From Saprospiraceae bacterium (lineage in GTDB: Bacteria; Bacteroidota; Bacteroidia; Chitinophagales; Saprospiraceae): DNA of 41,371 bases. The position numbers were made by a program, and so were the translations under genes. Below, piece after piece: positions 1 through 9,769 of this stretch (positions are counted from its first letter, which is position 1; each line of letters starts with the position of its first letter). The notes beneath the pieces were generated by a model. It searched no databases. It had not been told where the DNA came from and saw nothing but the letters and a program-made list of their open reading frames with translations. The DNA lies in the NCBI GenBank assembly GCA_020846655.1, contig JADLDL010000289.1:1-41371 (forward strand), given 5' to 3'.

Positions 1-1500
1 GAAGCCGAACTGATCGGATACCGCCACGGCGCAGCCGACGACCGCCTGCTTCAGTGGGTAGCCGCCTGCGCCCTGCCGCCAGTGTTGTTTTGGGATTGGA
101 CCTTGTTTGTGGGCGAAAAACTGTCGTTCCCCAACGAGTATTTCCTGCACGCCGACCATTTGTTCAAAATCCTCCAACTGCCCTGGTTCGTGGAGGGCAA
201 CCTGCCGCCCGGGGTACAGTCGACCCTCCTGGCCTGGCTCGAAAAAACACATCCGGCCTTCCTGGATGCCCTGCGCCACGAATGGGACAAGGTCCTGAAC
301 CTCGAAACCAACCTGCCGCCCGTGGGCAGTATTGCCTGGGAAGGGCACCGCGTGAGCGTGGTGCTCAACCAACTCATGCTCCAGCCCAAGCGCCGCGAGC
401 GCCAGCAGCTGGAAAATGAACTGGACCAACTGCTGGCCAGCGGCGTGCACGAACATGCGCTGGTGGTCGATTACGTCGAACGGCGCCAAAATACCTTCGG
501 TAACCTGCTGTCGGCGCGCTTCCGCAAATTTGTGCAAACCAAACAAGGCTTGTTCTGGCGCTGGCGCGACTGGGTGTGGCAACTGCCCCTGTGGCTGGGC
601 CTGGTGCTGGCCATTTCACTGCTGCACTACACCGAACCCGTGCGGACCTATCGCATCGGGGCCTACATCAAAAGCCTGGCCTTGTCGTCCGACAACAAGT
701 ACCTGCTCATCGGCAGCGGCGACCGCCGGGTGAGCCTCTGGTCGACCGACGGCGATTGGGTGCGCGGCTACGAAGGCTACCGCGACGAAGTGAGCGGCGC
801 CGAATTTGGCCGCGACAACACGAGCGTGCTCACGGGTACTGCCGATAATTTTATTGCCTTTTGGGATATCTGGGGCCAGGTAGAGTTGTCGCGACAGGGG
901 CCAGCGCAACTCATCAGCGCCATCGCGTTTGACCCGGATAAAAAATTCGCGGTGCTGGGCTATTATGAAACCGGGAAAGGCGTCGTGGCTATTGTGGACC
1001 TGGCGACCAATGCGCTGAAAATGCGCTTCGAAGCGCACCAGGACGCCATCACCGACATTGCCCTTTCGCCTTCCGGCGATGCTATCCTGACAGGCGGGCG
1101 CGACAAACTGGTCAAACTCTGGGACATGAACGGCAACCTCCTGCACACCCTGAGCGGACATACCGATCTGGTGCATGCCGTCGATTTTTCGCCGAATGGC
1201 GACCGCCTGCTTTCCGCCGGGCGCGACAACACCGCGCGCCTGTGGGACCGCGAAGGCCGGGAACTGCAAGTGTTCAGGGGCCACGAAAACGACGTGTACG
1301 ACGTGCAATTTGGACCCGACAACGCTAGTATCCTGACCGCCAGCGCCGACCACACGGCCCGCATCTGGTCGCTGAACGGCCAAACCCGCCGGGTGCTCGA
1401 CGGCCATTTCGAGCCGGTCCGGATCGCGCGGTTTTCTGCCGACGGGCACACCGTGGTGACCGGCAGCAGCGACGGGACGGTGAAACTTTGGAAAAATTGA
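1..1500 (+). CDS. Membrane-anchored WD40 repeat protein (5' end outside window)
   Basis: The reading frame is open from base 1, so the true start lies upstream; 499 residues are visible. The first ~190 residues are a helical, aromatic-rich region I cannot assign. A single membrane helix follows at about visible residues 191-210 (WQLPLWLGLVLAISLL). After it come seven WD40 repeats, most ending in a WD-like dipeptide (for example LVKLWD, TARLWD, TARIWS, TVKLWK), enough for one closed seven-bladed propeller. The propeller should therefore sit on the far side of the membrane from the N-terminal part. In bacteria such propellers are often C-terminal to signalling or conflict-type NTPase, caspase or vWA modules, but no such module is visible here. 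The gene ends 35 bp from the convergent P-type ATPase gene. The WD40 assignment is firm; the role is unknown. Confidence 0.85.
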   Translation, partial: EAELIGYRHGAADDRLLQWVAACALPPVLFWDWTLFVGEKLSFPNEYFLHADHLFKILQLPWFVEGNLPPGVQSTLLAWLEKTHPAFLDALRHEWDKVLNLETNLPPVGSIAWEGHRVSVVLNQLMLQPKRRERQQLENELDQLLASGVHEHALVVDYVERRQNTFGNLLSARFRKFVQTKQGLFWRWRDWVWQLPLWLGLVLAISLLHYTEPVRTYRIGAYIKSLALSSDNKYLLIGSGDRRVSLWSTDGDWVRGYEGYRDEVSGAEFGRDNTSVLTGTADNFIAFWDIWGQVELSRQGPAQLISAIAFDPDKKFAVLGYYETGKGVVAIVDLATNALKMRFEAHQDAITDIALSPSGDAILTGGRDKLVKLWDMNGNLLHTLSGHTDLVHAVDFSPNGDRLLSAGRDNTARLWDREGRELQVFRGHENDVYDVQFGPDNASILTASADHTARIWSLNGQTRRVLDGHFEPVRIARFSADGHTVVTGSSDGTVKLWKN

Positions 1501-1535
1501 TTTTAAAAAATGTAATCTGGTGCCTTGAACGAAGA

Positions 1536-4013
1536 TTAATGGCCTCCGCCAACGCGGGGTTGCAAGGCCTTCCAAACCTCAAACCAACCCACACTGACCA
1601 GTGCCGTGCCCAGGCACAATCCGATTTCGCCCAGGCTGAGCGCTTCCATTTTGAACAAATGATTCAAGCCGGGAACAAACAGAATCGCCGCCATCATTGC
1701 TGTGGAGATCCCCAGAATATAAACCATCAGCCGGTTTTTGAAAAACAGGGTTTGGGCAATCGTGTAGTCGAACGAACGGGTCGTGAGGGTCAGGAAAATA
1801 TTGGCCGCCATCATGGTCAGAAATACAAACGAGCGGGTTTTGCCCTCGCTGGCGCCTTGTGCAATGGCGTAGTGGTAGAGGAAAAAAATGCCGGCAGTCA
1901 CCACCAGGCCCTGGATGATGCTCAGCGTCAGTTCCCGGCCGGTAAACAGGGGCGCGTTGGCTGGCCGGGGCGGCTTGCTCAGCAAATTGGGTTCGGCAGG
2001 TTCGTTTTCAAAGGCCACCGCGCAGGTGGGGTCCATGATGAGTTCCAGAAAAATCACGTGAATGGGCGCCAACATGTGCAGGTAAGGCCAGCCAAAGACC
2101 AGCGGCAGGATGACGACCAGCACGATGGGAACGTGGACGCTGATGATGTAGCGGATGGCTTTGCGCAGGTTGTTGTAGATTTTGCGGCCCATTTTGATGG
2201 CGGTCACCATACGTTTCAGGTCGTCGTCGAGCAGCACCATGGAGGCGGCGCCTTTGGCAATTTCAGTGCCCCGGCGCCCCATGGCGACGCCGATTTGGGC
2301 CGATTTCAGGGCCGGGCCGTCGTTGACGCCGTCGCCGGTCATGGCCACCACTTCGCCGTTGGCTTTGAGGGCTTCCACCACGCGCAGTTTGGCGTCGGGA
2401 AACATTCGGGCAAATACATTGGTGGCCCCAACCGCGTGTTGTAGTTCTGTCTCCGACATGGCCATAACGGCCTCGCCGCTCAGCACCGAGCCGTCATGTT
2501 GCAGGCCGCTTTGGCCGGCAATATTCAGGGCTGTTTCCGGGTAGTCGCCCGTGATCATCTTGACCCGGATGCCCGCCTTGTAAAATTGTTGGAAAACCTT
2601 TTGGATGTTCTTTTTGGGCGGGTCGTACAGGGCAATAACGCCCTCGAATTGCCAGGGAAACGCATCCTGATCGGCCGGAAAATCATCGCCGGGCCATGCT
2701 GCGCTGGCCACACCCAGAATTCGGTAGCCTTTGGCAGCCAGTTCATGCGTTTTTTTCAGGGCGGCCGTGCGGGTTTTGTCATCCAGGTGCCGGCATACGA
2801 GTAAAATACGTTCCAGGGCGCCTTTGGTAGCCACGATTCGTTCGCCATGACCATTGTCGAACACGTGGGTCATCATGGGGGGCACGCCACTTAGGGGATA
2901 CTCGTGGATGAGTTCGAAACCGGGCCTGCGGTCCTTGGGTGTTTTTTCCGCATATGCCGTATGAATCGCCTTTTCCATAGCATCGAAAGGCGTGGGTTCA
3001 CTGGCCCACATCGCGTATTCCAGGCACAGGTTTTTTCCGCTGAAATCCACCACTTCGGCCACCGACATCTGATTTTCGGTGATGGTGCCGGTTTTGTCGA
3101 GGCAAATAACCGTAGCCGAGCCCAGGCTTTCGACGGTTTTGGGCTGCTTGACCAGGATGTTCTGCTTGGTCATGCGATAGGCCCCCAAGGCCATGAAGGT
3201 AGTAAAAGCCACCGGGATTTCCTCCGGAATGAGCGCCAGCGCAAAGGCCAGCGAAAAAAGCAGGGCCGCCAGGATCGCCCCAATATAATAGTAGTTGATC
3301 CCGAAAACGATCAGAAAAGCCACCAGCCCCACCAGCATCATTTGTTTGACAAAGCGGTCGATCTGTACCTGCAAGGGCGTGGGCTCCGATTCGATGGCTT
3401 CTATGGATTTGCCCAGTTTGCCAAATTCAGACTGGGCGCCAATGGCCTGCACCCGGGCGATGCCCAACCCGGAGGTAACTACCGTGCCTTGAAAAACCCG
3501 GTTTTGGCCCTCTTCCACCGATTTGGTGGCGGGCAAGGATTCGCCGGTGAGCACTGCCTCGTCGATGCTGAGGTCGTTTTGTTGAACGATCAGGCCATCG
3601 GCGGCCAGGCGTTCGCCTTCGGCAAACACCATCAGGTCGTCGACCACAAGTTCTTCAATGGCCACTGTGGTATCCTGGCCCGAACGGCGTACCGTCACTT
3701 TAGGTTGGGCGAATTCGCGGAGGGCCTCCAGGGCTTTTTCGCTGCGGCGCTCCTGGATGAGTTCAATCCCGATCACAAAACCGATAGAGGCCATCATCAG
3801 CCAGGCTTCCGTTGAATCGCCGATGACAAAATACAAACCACAGCCCAGGACGAGCAGCAGGAAAATGGGTTCCCTGATAATTTCCAGGATGATGTGCCAA
3901 AACTGGCGCTTAGGCCGCAGGTACAAGGTGTTGCTGCCATGGCGGGCCCGGCTGGCGCGTACTTCGGCCTCGGACAGGCCGTGGAGGGATTCGGAGCGGG
4001 TTGAAGTGGACAC
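1536..4013 (-). CDS. P-type cation-transporting ATPase (P2/Ca2+-ATPase-like)
   Basis: A predicted ATP-driven cation pump of the inner membrane, 825 residues. Visible elements in order: N-terminal cation-ATPase domain (GLSEAEVRASRARHGSNTL), membrane helices M1-M2, actuator loop LTGES (~156-159), M4 with the sequence ALIPEEIPVAF (~263), phosphorylation motif DKTGT with the acceptor Asp near 306, hinge MTGDGVNDGPALKSAQIG, and a C-terminal bundle of about six helices. SERCA/PMR1-type pumps have PEGLP in M4; the PEEIP form makes the transported ion uncertain (Ca2+, Mn2+ or another cation). No ATG precedes the conserved domain. I chose GTG at 4013 because it gives a short leader; a TTG at 4061 would add 16 residues but lies in a hairpin. 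The gene lies 135 bp downstream of recN on the same strand. Confidence 0.9.
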   Translation of the reverse strand: MSTSTRSESLHGLSEAEVRASRARHGSNTLYLRPKRQFWHIILEIIREPIFLLLVLGCGLYFVIGDSTEAWLMMASIGFVIGIELIQERRSEKALEALREFAQPKVTVRRSGQDTTVAIEELVVDDLMVFAEGERLAADGLIVQQNDLSIDEAVLTGESLPATKSVEEGQNRVFQGTVVTSGLGIARVQAIGAQSEFGKLGKSIEAIESEPTPLQVQIDRFVKQMMLVGLVAFLIVFGINYYYIGAILAALLFSLAFALALIPEEIPVAFTTFMALGAYRMTKQNILVKQPKTVESLGSATVICLDKTGTITENQMSVAEVVDFSGKNLCLEYAMWASEPTPFDAMEKAIHTAYAEKTPKDRRPGFELIHEYPLSGVPPMMTHVFDNGHGERIVATKGALERILLVCRHLDDKTRTAALKKTHELAAKGYRILGVASAAWPGDDFPADQDAFPWQFEGVIALYDPPKKNIQKVFQQFYKAGIRVKMITGDYPETALNIAGQSGLQHDGSVLSGEAVMAMSETELQHAVGATNVFARMFPDAKLRVVEALKANGEVVAMTGDGVNDGPALKSAQIGVAMGRRGTEIAKGAASMVLLDDDLKRMVTAIKMGRKIYNNLRKAIRYIISVHVPIVLVVILPLVFGWPYLHMLAPIHVIFLELIMDPTCAVAFENEPAEPNLLSKPPRPANAPLFTGRELTLSIIQGLVVTAGIFFLYHYAIAQGASEGKTRSFVFLTMMAANIFLTLTTRSFDYTIAQTLFFKNRLMVYILGISTAMMAAILFVPGLNHLFKMEALSLGEIGLCLGTALVSVGWFEVWKALQPRVGGGH

Positions 4014-4049
4014 TTTGACAAACGGTTGAGTGAAACGAACACAATCAAG

Positions 4050-4073
4050 AGCCGTTGGCAAAAAACAACGGCT
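4050..4073. repeat. 8-bp perfect hairpin between recN and the ATPase gene
   Basis: The arms AGCCGTTG and CAACGGCT are perfectly complementary around an 8-base loop containing an A/T run. It lies 76 bp after the recN stop and just before the ATPase start on the same strand. It could attenuate or end recN transcription, but there is no T-run after the stem on the minus strand, so a classic intrinsic terminator is not supported. Confidence 0.45.
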
Positions 4074-4148
4074 GTCAAAGGTTTTGGAAAGATATCATTT
4101 TAAAACGAACGCTGGTCAAGTAAAGACATGACATTCATTTCTCCCGCC

Positions 4149-5804
4149 TTACTGCTTGATAAGTTCTTTGGCCGTCGCCAGGGCGGCTTCGCTGGGTGGG
4201 TTGCCGCTGAGCATGACCGCCAGGGCGCGGATGCGCTCGTCGGGTGTCAGCGCGCGAATGTGCGTGACGGTGCGGTCGTTTTGCACTTGTTTGTAGGCAA
4301 AATAATGTGTGTCGGCGCGGGCCGCAATTTGCGGCGTATGGGTGATGCTGACCACCTGGTGCCGGTCGCTGAGTTCGCGCAGGATCATGCCCATTTTGAG
4401 CGACACATCGCCGCTGATGCCGGTATCAATTTCATCAAAAATAAGCGTAGGCAAGGGGATGGCATCAGCCACCAGGCTCTTGGTGCACAAAGTGAGGCGC
4501 GAGAGTTCGCCGCCCGACGCCACGTCTTTGATGGGCAGGAAGCGGCTGCCGACGTTGGAGGCAAACAGCAACTGGACCTCGTCGGTGCCGGTGGCGCCGA
4601 GGGTATCGGTTTCCCGAATGTCGACTTTGAGCCGGGCATGGGGCATCGACAATTGGGCCAGCATGGCGTGCACCTGTTCTTCGAAGCGCGGCGGCACCAT
4701 TTGGCGGCGCTGGCTGAGCAGGAGCGCGATGCCGCGCAAATGTTGTTCCTGTTCGGCAATTTTCCGCTCGAGGCGTACGATTTGGTCGCCCAGGTCGGTG
4801 AAACTGCCCAGCCGGTGTTGCAGGGTTTGCTGCAAGTCCAGCAACTCGGCTACGGTGGCGACGTTGTGTTTTTTTTGCAATTTGTACAGCACGTTCAGGC
4901 GCTCTTGGGTCTCCAGGATGCGCTGTGGGTCGTGCTCGGTACTGTCGCTGATGCGTTCGCAGTCTTTGGCAATATCCTGCAAATCAATGATCACGGCGTC
5001 GAGGCGTTCGCCCAGGGCATTCAGGTCGGGGCTTACGCGGCGGGGGCCGCTCATAGAACGGGCGATTTCCTGCAACTGGCCGATGATATTTTGTTCGGTG
5101 TCGGCCAGGAACGTGTAGGCCGAGCCGTAGCTGCGTTTGATGTCTTCCGCGTTGGACAGGCGGGCCAGGTCGCGTTCGAGTCGTTCCAGTTCGCCGTCTT
5201 CGAGGGCGGCTTGTTCGAGTTCCTGCAATTGAAAGCGCAGAAAATCCATTTCCTTGGCCCCGCTGGTACTGTGTTCGATCAGTTCGGCCAGTTGGCGCCG
5301 GTCGGCCTGGTACTGGCGGTAGCGGCCCTGGTAATCCTGGAGCAAGGCGCTGTTGTCGGCCAGCGCATCGATCATGCGCAACTGGAAATTGACGTGGTGA
5401 ATGTCCAACACATCAAACTGCTGGTGCAGGTCGATGAGGGCTTCGGTGAGGCGTTGCAGGATCTGGTTGTTGACGGGGGTGTCGTTCACAAAACCCCGGC
5501 TTTTCCCGGTAGGGGAGAGCTCACGGCGGATGACCACCTCCGTGTCGTAGTCGAGTTCGTTTTCTGCAAAAAACTCGCGCAATTCGTAGCGGGACACGTC
5601 AAACCAGGCTTCGACCACGCATTTTTCCTGGTCGTTGTAGAAAATCCGGGTGTCGGCGCGTTCGCCCATCACCAGGCCCAGGGCGCCCAGCAAAATGGAT
5701 TTGCCGGCGCCGGTTTCGCCGGTGATGATGGTTAACCGTTCGGAGAATTCAATCTCCACCCGGTCGATGAGCGCGTAGTTGCGGATGTGCAGGCGTTTCA
5801 GCAT
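4149..5804 (-). CDS. recN: DNA repair protein RecN
   Basis: A cytoplasmic SMC-like ATPase acting in double-strand break repair; 551 residues, the usual RecN length. The N-terminus (MLKRLHIRNYALIDRVEIEF) is typical of the family and fixes the start. Walker A is GETGAGKS at residues 29-36. A long coiled-coil region rich in Leu, Gln and Glu fills the middle. The C-terminal half carries the ABC signature VASGGELSRL and Walker B LIFDEIDTGISGDV, followed by VVSITHTPQIAA. The gene is divergent from thyA, with a 167-bp intergenic region between them. A matching -7 promoter box is listed separately. All key ATPase motifs are intact. Confidence 0.97.
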   Translation of the reverse strand: MLKRLHIRNYALIDRVEIEFSERLTIITGETGAGKSILLGALGLVMGERADTRIFYNDQEKCVVEAWFDVSRYELREFFAENELDYDTEVVIRRELSPTGKSRGFVNDTPVNNQILQRLTEALIDLHQQFDVLDIHHVNFQLRMIDALADNSALLQDYQGRYRQYQADRRQLAELIEHSTSGAKEMDFLRFQLQELEQAALEDGELERLERDLARLSNAEDIKRSYGSAYTFLADTEQNIIGQLQEIARSMSGPRRVSPDLNALGERLDAVIIDLQDIAKDCERISDSTEHDPQRILETQERLNVLYKLQKKHNVATVAELLDLQQTLQHRLGSFTDLGDQIVRLERKIAEQEQHLRGIALLLSQRRQMVPPRFEEQVHAMLAQLSMPHARLKVDIRETDTLGATGTDEVQLLFASNVGSRFLPIKDVASGGELSRLTLCTKSLVADAIPLPTLIFDEIDTGISGDVSLKMGMILRELSDRHQVVSITHTPQIAARADTHYFAYKQVQNDRTVTHIRALTPDERIRALAVMLSGNPPSEAALATAKELIKQ

Positions 5805-5833
5805 GTGTCGGATAGCCGGTTGTGATGGGTAGG

Positions 5834-5841
5834 CAAAAGTA
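5834..5841 (-). promoter_or_regulatory. Candidate Bacteroidota -7 promoter box for recN
   Basis: On the minus strand this reads TACTTTTG, matching the Bacteroidota housekeeping -7 consensus TAnnTTTG. It lies 30 bases upstream of the recN ATG, implying a short leader of about 20-25 bases. I did not find a convincing -33 TTTG at 19-21 bases upstream, so the call rests on the -7 box and position only. Confidence 0.4.
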
Positions 5842-5971
5842 GGGCAAATGTTAGGGATGGCAGCGCGAGTTGGTAAAATATTTTGTTTTAAATTAAAACT
5901 GCGCCCGATGCGCCCTCCACGGGCTGCTGTTTGGGCAAAACTTCGGATATTCGCCGCAAAGAAGGGAAACT

Positions 5972-6766
5972 ATGCAAGCCTACCACGATCTTCTGCGCCA
6001 TATCCTCGATACCGGCACCCGCAAAAGCGACCGCACCGGCACGGGCACCATCAGCGTGTTCGGGTACCAGATGCGGTTCAACCTGCAGGAGGGTTTTCCG
6101 TTGGTGACTACCAAAAAAGTACACCTCAAAAGCGTGATCCACGAGTTGTTGTGGTTCTTGCAGGGCGACACCAATGTGCGGTATTTGCAGGAAAACGGCG
6201 TCCGGATCTGGGACGAATGGGCCAGCCCCGAGGGCGAACTCGGACCGGTGTACGGCCACCAATGGCGCTCCTGGCAATGCCCCGACGGCCGGGTGGTGGA
6301 CCAGATCGCCGAAGTGGTCAAGACCCTGAAAGCCAACCCAGATAGCCGCCGCATCATCGTTTCGGCCTGGAATGTGGCCGATTTGCCCGATATGGCCCTG
6401 GCCCCCTGCCATTGTTTGTTCCAGTTTTATGTGGCGGATGGGCGCCTCTCCTGCCAGTTGTACCAGCGCAGCGCCGATGTGTTCCTGGGCGTGCCCTTCA
6501 ACATCGCTTCCTATGCCCTGCTCACGCTGATGCTGGCGCAGGCCTGCGGGCTGGAGCCGGGCGATTTTGTGCACACTTTTGGCGATGTCCACATCTACCT
6601 CAACCACCTCGAACAGGTCGAACTGCAACTGTCGCGCGCGCCACGGCCCCTGCCGCAGATGCGCCTCAATCCGGCCGTCGGGGATGTGCTGGCCTTCCGG
6701 TACGAAGATTTTGAATTGCTCAACTATGCCCCCTGGCCGGCGATTAAGGCGCCGGTGGCGGTCTGA
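5972..6766 (+). CDS. thyA: Thymidylate synthase
   Basis: Converts dUMP to dTMP using methylenetetrahydrofolate as carbon donor and reductant, in the cytoplasm. The protein has 264 residues, the same length as E. coli ThyA. The catalytic Cys146 lies in [10 protein letters not shown]. The phosphate-binding arginines appear in [10 protein letters not shown] near the N-terminus and in [12 protein letters not shown]. The dUMP-binding segment [17 protein letters not shown] and the motif [12 protein letters not shown] are intact. The start at ATG 5972 gives the standard N-terminus (MQAYHDLL). No dihydrofolate reductase gene follows; the next gene, on the same strand, is an unrelated secreted protease beginning 3 bases after the stop. 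Confidence 0.98.
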   Translation: MQAYHDLLRHILDTGTRKSDRTGTGTISVFGYQMRFNLQEGFPLVTTKKVHLKSVIHELLWFLQGDTNVRYLQENGVRIWDEWASPEGELGPVYGHQWRSWQCPDGRVVDQIAEVVKTLKANPDSRRIIVSAWNVADLPDMALAPCHCLFQFYVADGRLSCQLYQRSADVFLGVPFNIASYALLTLMLAQACGLEPGDFVHTFGDVHIYLNHLEQVELQLSRAPRPLPQMRLNPAVGDVLAFRYEDFELLNYAPWPAIKAPVAV

Positions 6767-6769
6767 AAA

Positions 6770-9754
6770 ATGTATAAGAAAAGTCATATTAATCCATTGA
6801 ACATGCTCCACCTGCTCCGTTGCTCCGGTTTGGCGCTAAGCCTTGTGCTTGGCCTGACTGCCCATCTTTCCGCTCAAAACCCCTCGCTGTGGCAAGAACT
6901 GCCCGAAAGCCAGATCTCGGCTCCTGCCCATGCCCGGCTGATCATCCCTCAACGCTACGACACCTGGCGCCTCCAACTGGCCCAACTCAAAACCCTGCTC
7001 CAAACCGCTCCCCGCGAATTGGAGGTGGTCAAAGGTGAAACCGGCATCTGGCTGGAATTGCCGATGGCCGACGGCGAACTGCGCTGGTTTGAAGTCTGGG
7101 AATCGCCGATCATGGCGCCCGAACTCGCCGCCGAATACCCGAACATCCGCACCTATGCCGGCCGCGACGCCGACCGCCGGGGCATCACCGTTCGTTTTGA
7201 TGTGACGCCGGCAGGCTTTCACGCCATGTTTCTCCTGCCCGGCGAGAGCAGCACTTTTATCGATCCCTATGCCCGGGGCAATACGAGCGATTATGTGTGT
7301 TATTCCAAAAAGGATTTTGTGAAACAAGTCGGCGCGTTCAGTTGCCAGGTCGGCGGCGAAGAACACCAGGTGTACGGCACGCCGGTATCCGATCGTTCGG
7401 CGCCCGATTGCGCCAACCTGCGGGTCTACCAGTTGGCCCTGGCCTGCACCGGCGAATACGCCAACTTTCATGGCTCCTTTGGCGCCGACAAAGCCCCGGC
7501 CCTGGCCGCCATGGTCACCTCCATGAACCGCGTCAACGGCGTGTACATCCGCGATGCCGGCGTCCGGATGGACATCATTGCCAACAACTCAAACCTCATT
7601 TTTACAGACGGCACAACCGACCCCTACACCAATGACGACGGCAGCACTATGCTCGGCCAAAACCAAACGACCTGCGACGGCATCATCGGCTCCGCCAACT
7701 ACGACATCGGGCACGTGTTCAGCACCGGCGGCGGCGGCGTAGCCTACCTGGGCTGCGTCTGCAACGGCGCAATCAAGGCTGGCGGCGTCACCGGAGGCTC
7801 CAGCCCCGTGGGCGACCCCTTCGATATCGACTATGTAGCCCACGAAATGGGCCACCAATTCGGCGCCAACCACACCCAGTTCAACAACTGCAACCGTAAC
7901 AACGCCACGGCAATGGAACCCGGCAGCGCCTCCACCATCATGGGCTACGCCGGCATTTGCGACCCCAACGTACAATCCAACAGCGACGATTTTTTCCACG
8001 CCATCAGCCTTCAGGAGATGGCCGCTTTCGTGGTCGGCTCCGGTAATACCTGCGCTACCCCCCAGGCTTCCGGCAACATCGTGCCGGTCGCCGCAGCCGT
8101 GGTCGACCGCACGGTGCCGTATTCCACGCCTTTTATCCTCACTGGCAGCGCCACCGACGCCAACCCCGGCACGGTGCTCACCTATTGCTGGGAACAAATG
8201 AACGGGTACAGCGTCAGCCAACCCATGCCGCCCCAATCAACCAATACCTCCGGGCCTATGTTCCGTTCCTACGACCCGGAAACCAGCGGCTCGCGGTATT
8301 TTCCCAAATTTGAGGACGCGGTCAGCGGCTTCGACGACCCTTGGGAAGAACTCCCCTCGGTAGGCCGAACCATGAATTTCCGGATGACCGTGCGCGACAA
8401 CCACCCCATCAGCGGTTGTACCACCGAAAAAAACCTGGTCATCACCACCTCCGGCAGCATCGGTCCTTTTGCCGTCACGGAACCCAACGGGGGTGAATCC
8501 TACGCCGTCGGCTCCACCCAAACCGTCACCTGGAACGTAGCCGGCTCCAACAACGCGCCGGTCAGTTGCGCCACGGTAAACATCCTGCTCTCGACCGACG
8601 GTGGCCTGAATTTCAGCACCCTCGTAGCCAATACACCCAACGACGGTTCCCAAACCGTCACCTACAACGTAGCGGCTACCAGCACGGCCCGCATCCTCAT
8701 CCAGGCCGTCGGCCATATTTTTTACGACGTGTCCAATGCCGATTTTTTCATCGGCGTCAGCAACAACTGCAATCAGGATTACCTTAGCATCGATGTGCCA
8801 AAAACAATTCCCAATTTGGGTTCCGCCGTTTCCACCCTCAACATGGGCGTCTCCGGCCTGATCACCGATGTGGATGTCATCAACCTCAGCGGCAACCACA
8901 CCCGCGTAGGACAGTTGATAGTAAAACTCAAAAGCCCCAGCGGCACCGAACGCATCCTGTTCAGCCAGATTTGCGGCAACAACGATAATTTTAACCTCAA
9001 TTTCGACGACGAAGCGGCAACTCCCTACGCCAGCATCCCCTGCCCGCCCACAACCGGCGGCAACTACAAACCCAATCAAACCCTCAGCGCCTTCGACGGC
9101 GAAGACCTGTTCGGTACCTGGACGCTCACCGTAAGCGACGTGGCAAACCCTACTTCCGGTACCCTGCTGAGTTGGGGCCTGAGTTTCTGCACAGCCCTGG
9201 CCCTGCCCGTCGAACTGACCCGTTTTGATGCCATTTTGCAAAAAAATACCGTCCGGCTCGATTGGACCGTTGCCACGGAGCAAAACAACCGGGGCTTCCA
9301 GGTAGAGCGCAGCGTCGACAATGCCCTTGATTTTCAGCCCCTTGGCTGGGTCGAGGGCCGGGGCACCGCTACCACGCCGCATACCTACGCCTTTACCGAT
9401 ACGGATATCCGGCCCGGCGCCCTGTACTACTACCGCCTGCGCCAGGAGGATTTTTCCGGCGAAGCCGTCTATTCGGATATCCGCGCGGTAGCCACTACCG
9501 GCGCCGGCGGCCCGCTGGGCATCTGGCCTAACCCGGCCCGGGAATCGCTGCGCCTGCTCTTGCCCGATGCTGCGTTTGAGGGAGAAACCTTGCCCGAACT
9601 ACAGGTTCTGAACAGCCTGGGTGTGGTGGTGCAGCGCCAAGCGCTATCGGCGCCCGGCGAAGCCCTGCCGGTACAGGCCCTGCCGCCCGGCGTATATACC
9701 TTGCATGTGACGGCCGGTCAGCGGACCTGGAACGGCGTGTTGGTCAAAGAATAA
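6770..9754 (+). CDS. Secreted reprolysin-like zinc metalloprotease with P-domain and T9SS sorting domain
   Basis: A predicted exported metalloendopeptidase, 994 residues from ATG 6770; ATG 6803 is an alternative giving a shorter signal peptide. The signal peptide ends around HLSAQ. The catalytic zinc site HEMGHQFGANH lies at residues 358-368 and is followed by the Met-turn STIMGYAG, as in the metzincin/reprolysin clan. Next comes an Ig/PKD-like region with NGGESYAVGSTQTVTWNV, then a P/homoB-type domain (~675-815; LIVKLKSPSGT, GTWTLTVSDVA). The end shows the usual T9SS linker and tail (LPVELTRFDA, WPNPARESLRL, LPPGVYTLHV, final VKE), meaning export by the type IX system and surface attachment or release. 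It starts only 3 bases after thyA, but a functional link is unlikely. The substrate is unknown. Confidence 0.93.
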   Translation: MYKKSHINPLNMLHLLRCSGLALSLVLGLTAHLSAQNPSLWQELPESQISAPAHARLIIPQRYDTWRLQLAQLKTLLQTAPRELEVVKGETGIWLELPMADGELRWFEVWESPIMAPELAAEYPNIRTYAGRDADRRGITVRFDVTPAGFHAMFLLPGESSTFIDPYARGNTSDYVCYSKKDFVKQVGAFSCQVGGEEHQVYGTPVSDRSAPDCANLRVYQLALACTGEYANFHGSFGADKAPALAAMVTSMNRVNGVYIRDAGVRMDIIANNSNLIFTDGTTDPYTNDDGSTMLGQNQTTCDGIIGSANYDIGHVFSTGGGGVAYLGCVCNGAIKAGGVTGGSSPVGDPFDIDYVAHEMGHQFGANHTQFNNCNRNNATAMEPGSASTIMGYAGICDPNVQSNSDDFFHAISLQEMAAFVVGSGNTCATPQASGNIVPVAAAVVDRTVPYSTPFILTGSATDANPGTVLTYCWEQMNGYSVSQPMPPQSTNTSGPMFRSYDPETSGSRYFPKFEDAVSGFDDPWEELPSVGRTMNFRMTVRDNHPISGCTTEKNLVITTSGSIGPFAVTEPNGGESYAVGSTQTVTWNVAGSNNAPVSCATVNILLSTDGGLNFSTLVANTPNDGSQTVTYNVAATSTARILIQAVGHIFYDVSNADFFIGVSNNCNQDYLSIDVPKTIPNLGSAVSTLNMGVSGLITDVDVINLSGNHTRVGQLIVKLKSPSGTERILFSQICGNNDNFNLNFDDEAATPYASIPCPPTTGGNYKPNQTLSAFDGEDLFGTWTLTVSDVANPTSGTLLSWGLSFCTALALPVELTRFDAILQKNTVRLDWTVATEQNNRGFQVERSVDNALDFQPLGWVEGRGTATTPHTYAFTDTDIRPGALYYYRLRQEDFSGEAVYSDIRAVATTGAGGPLGIWPNPARESLRLLLPDAAFEGETLPELQVLNSLGVVVQRQALSAPGEALPVQALPPGVYTLHVTAGQRTWNGVLVKE

Positions 9755-9769
9755 TACGGTCAGGCCTAC

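Noticed and set aside
5870-5890. AT-rich ATATTTTG stretch as a thyA promoter
   Set aside because: It does not fit TAnnTTTG and no -33 element is visible.
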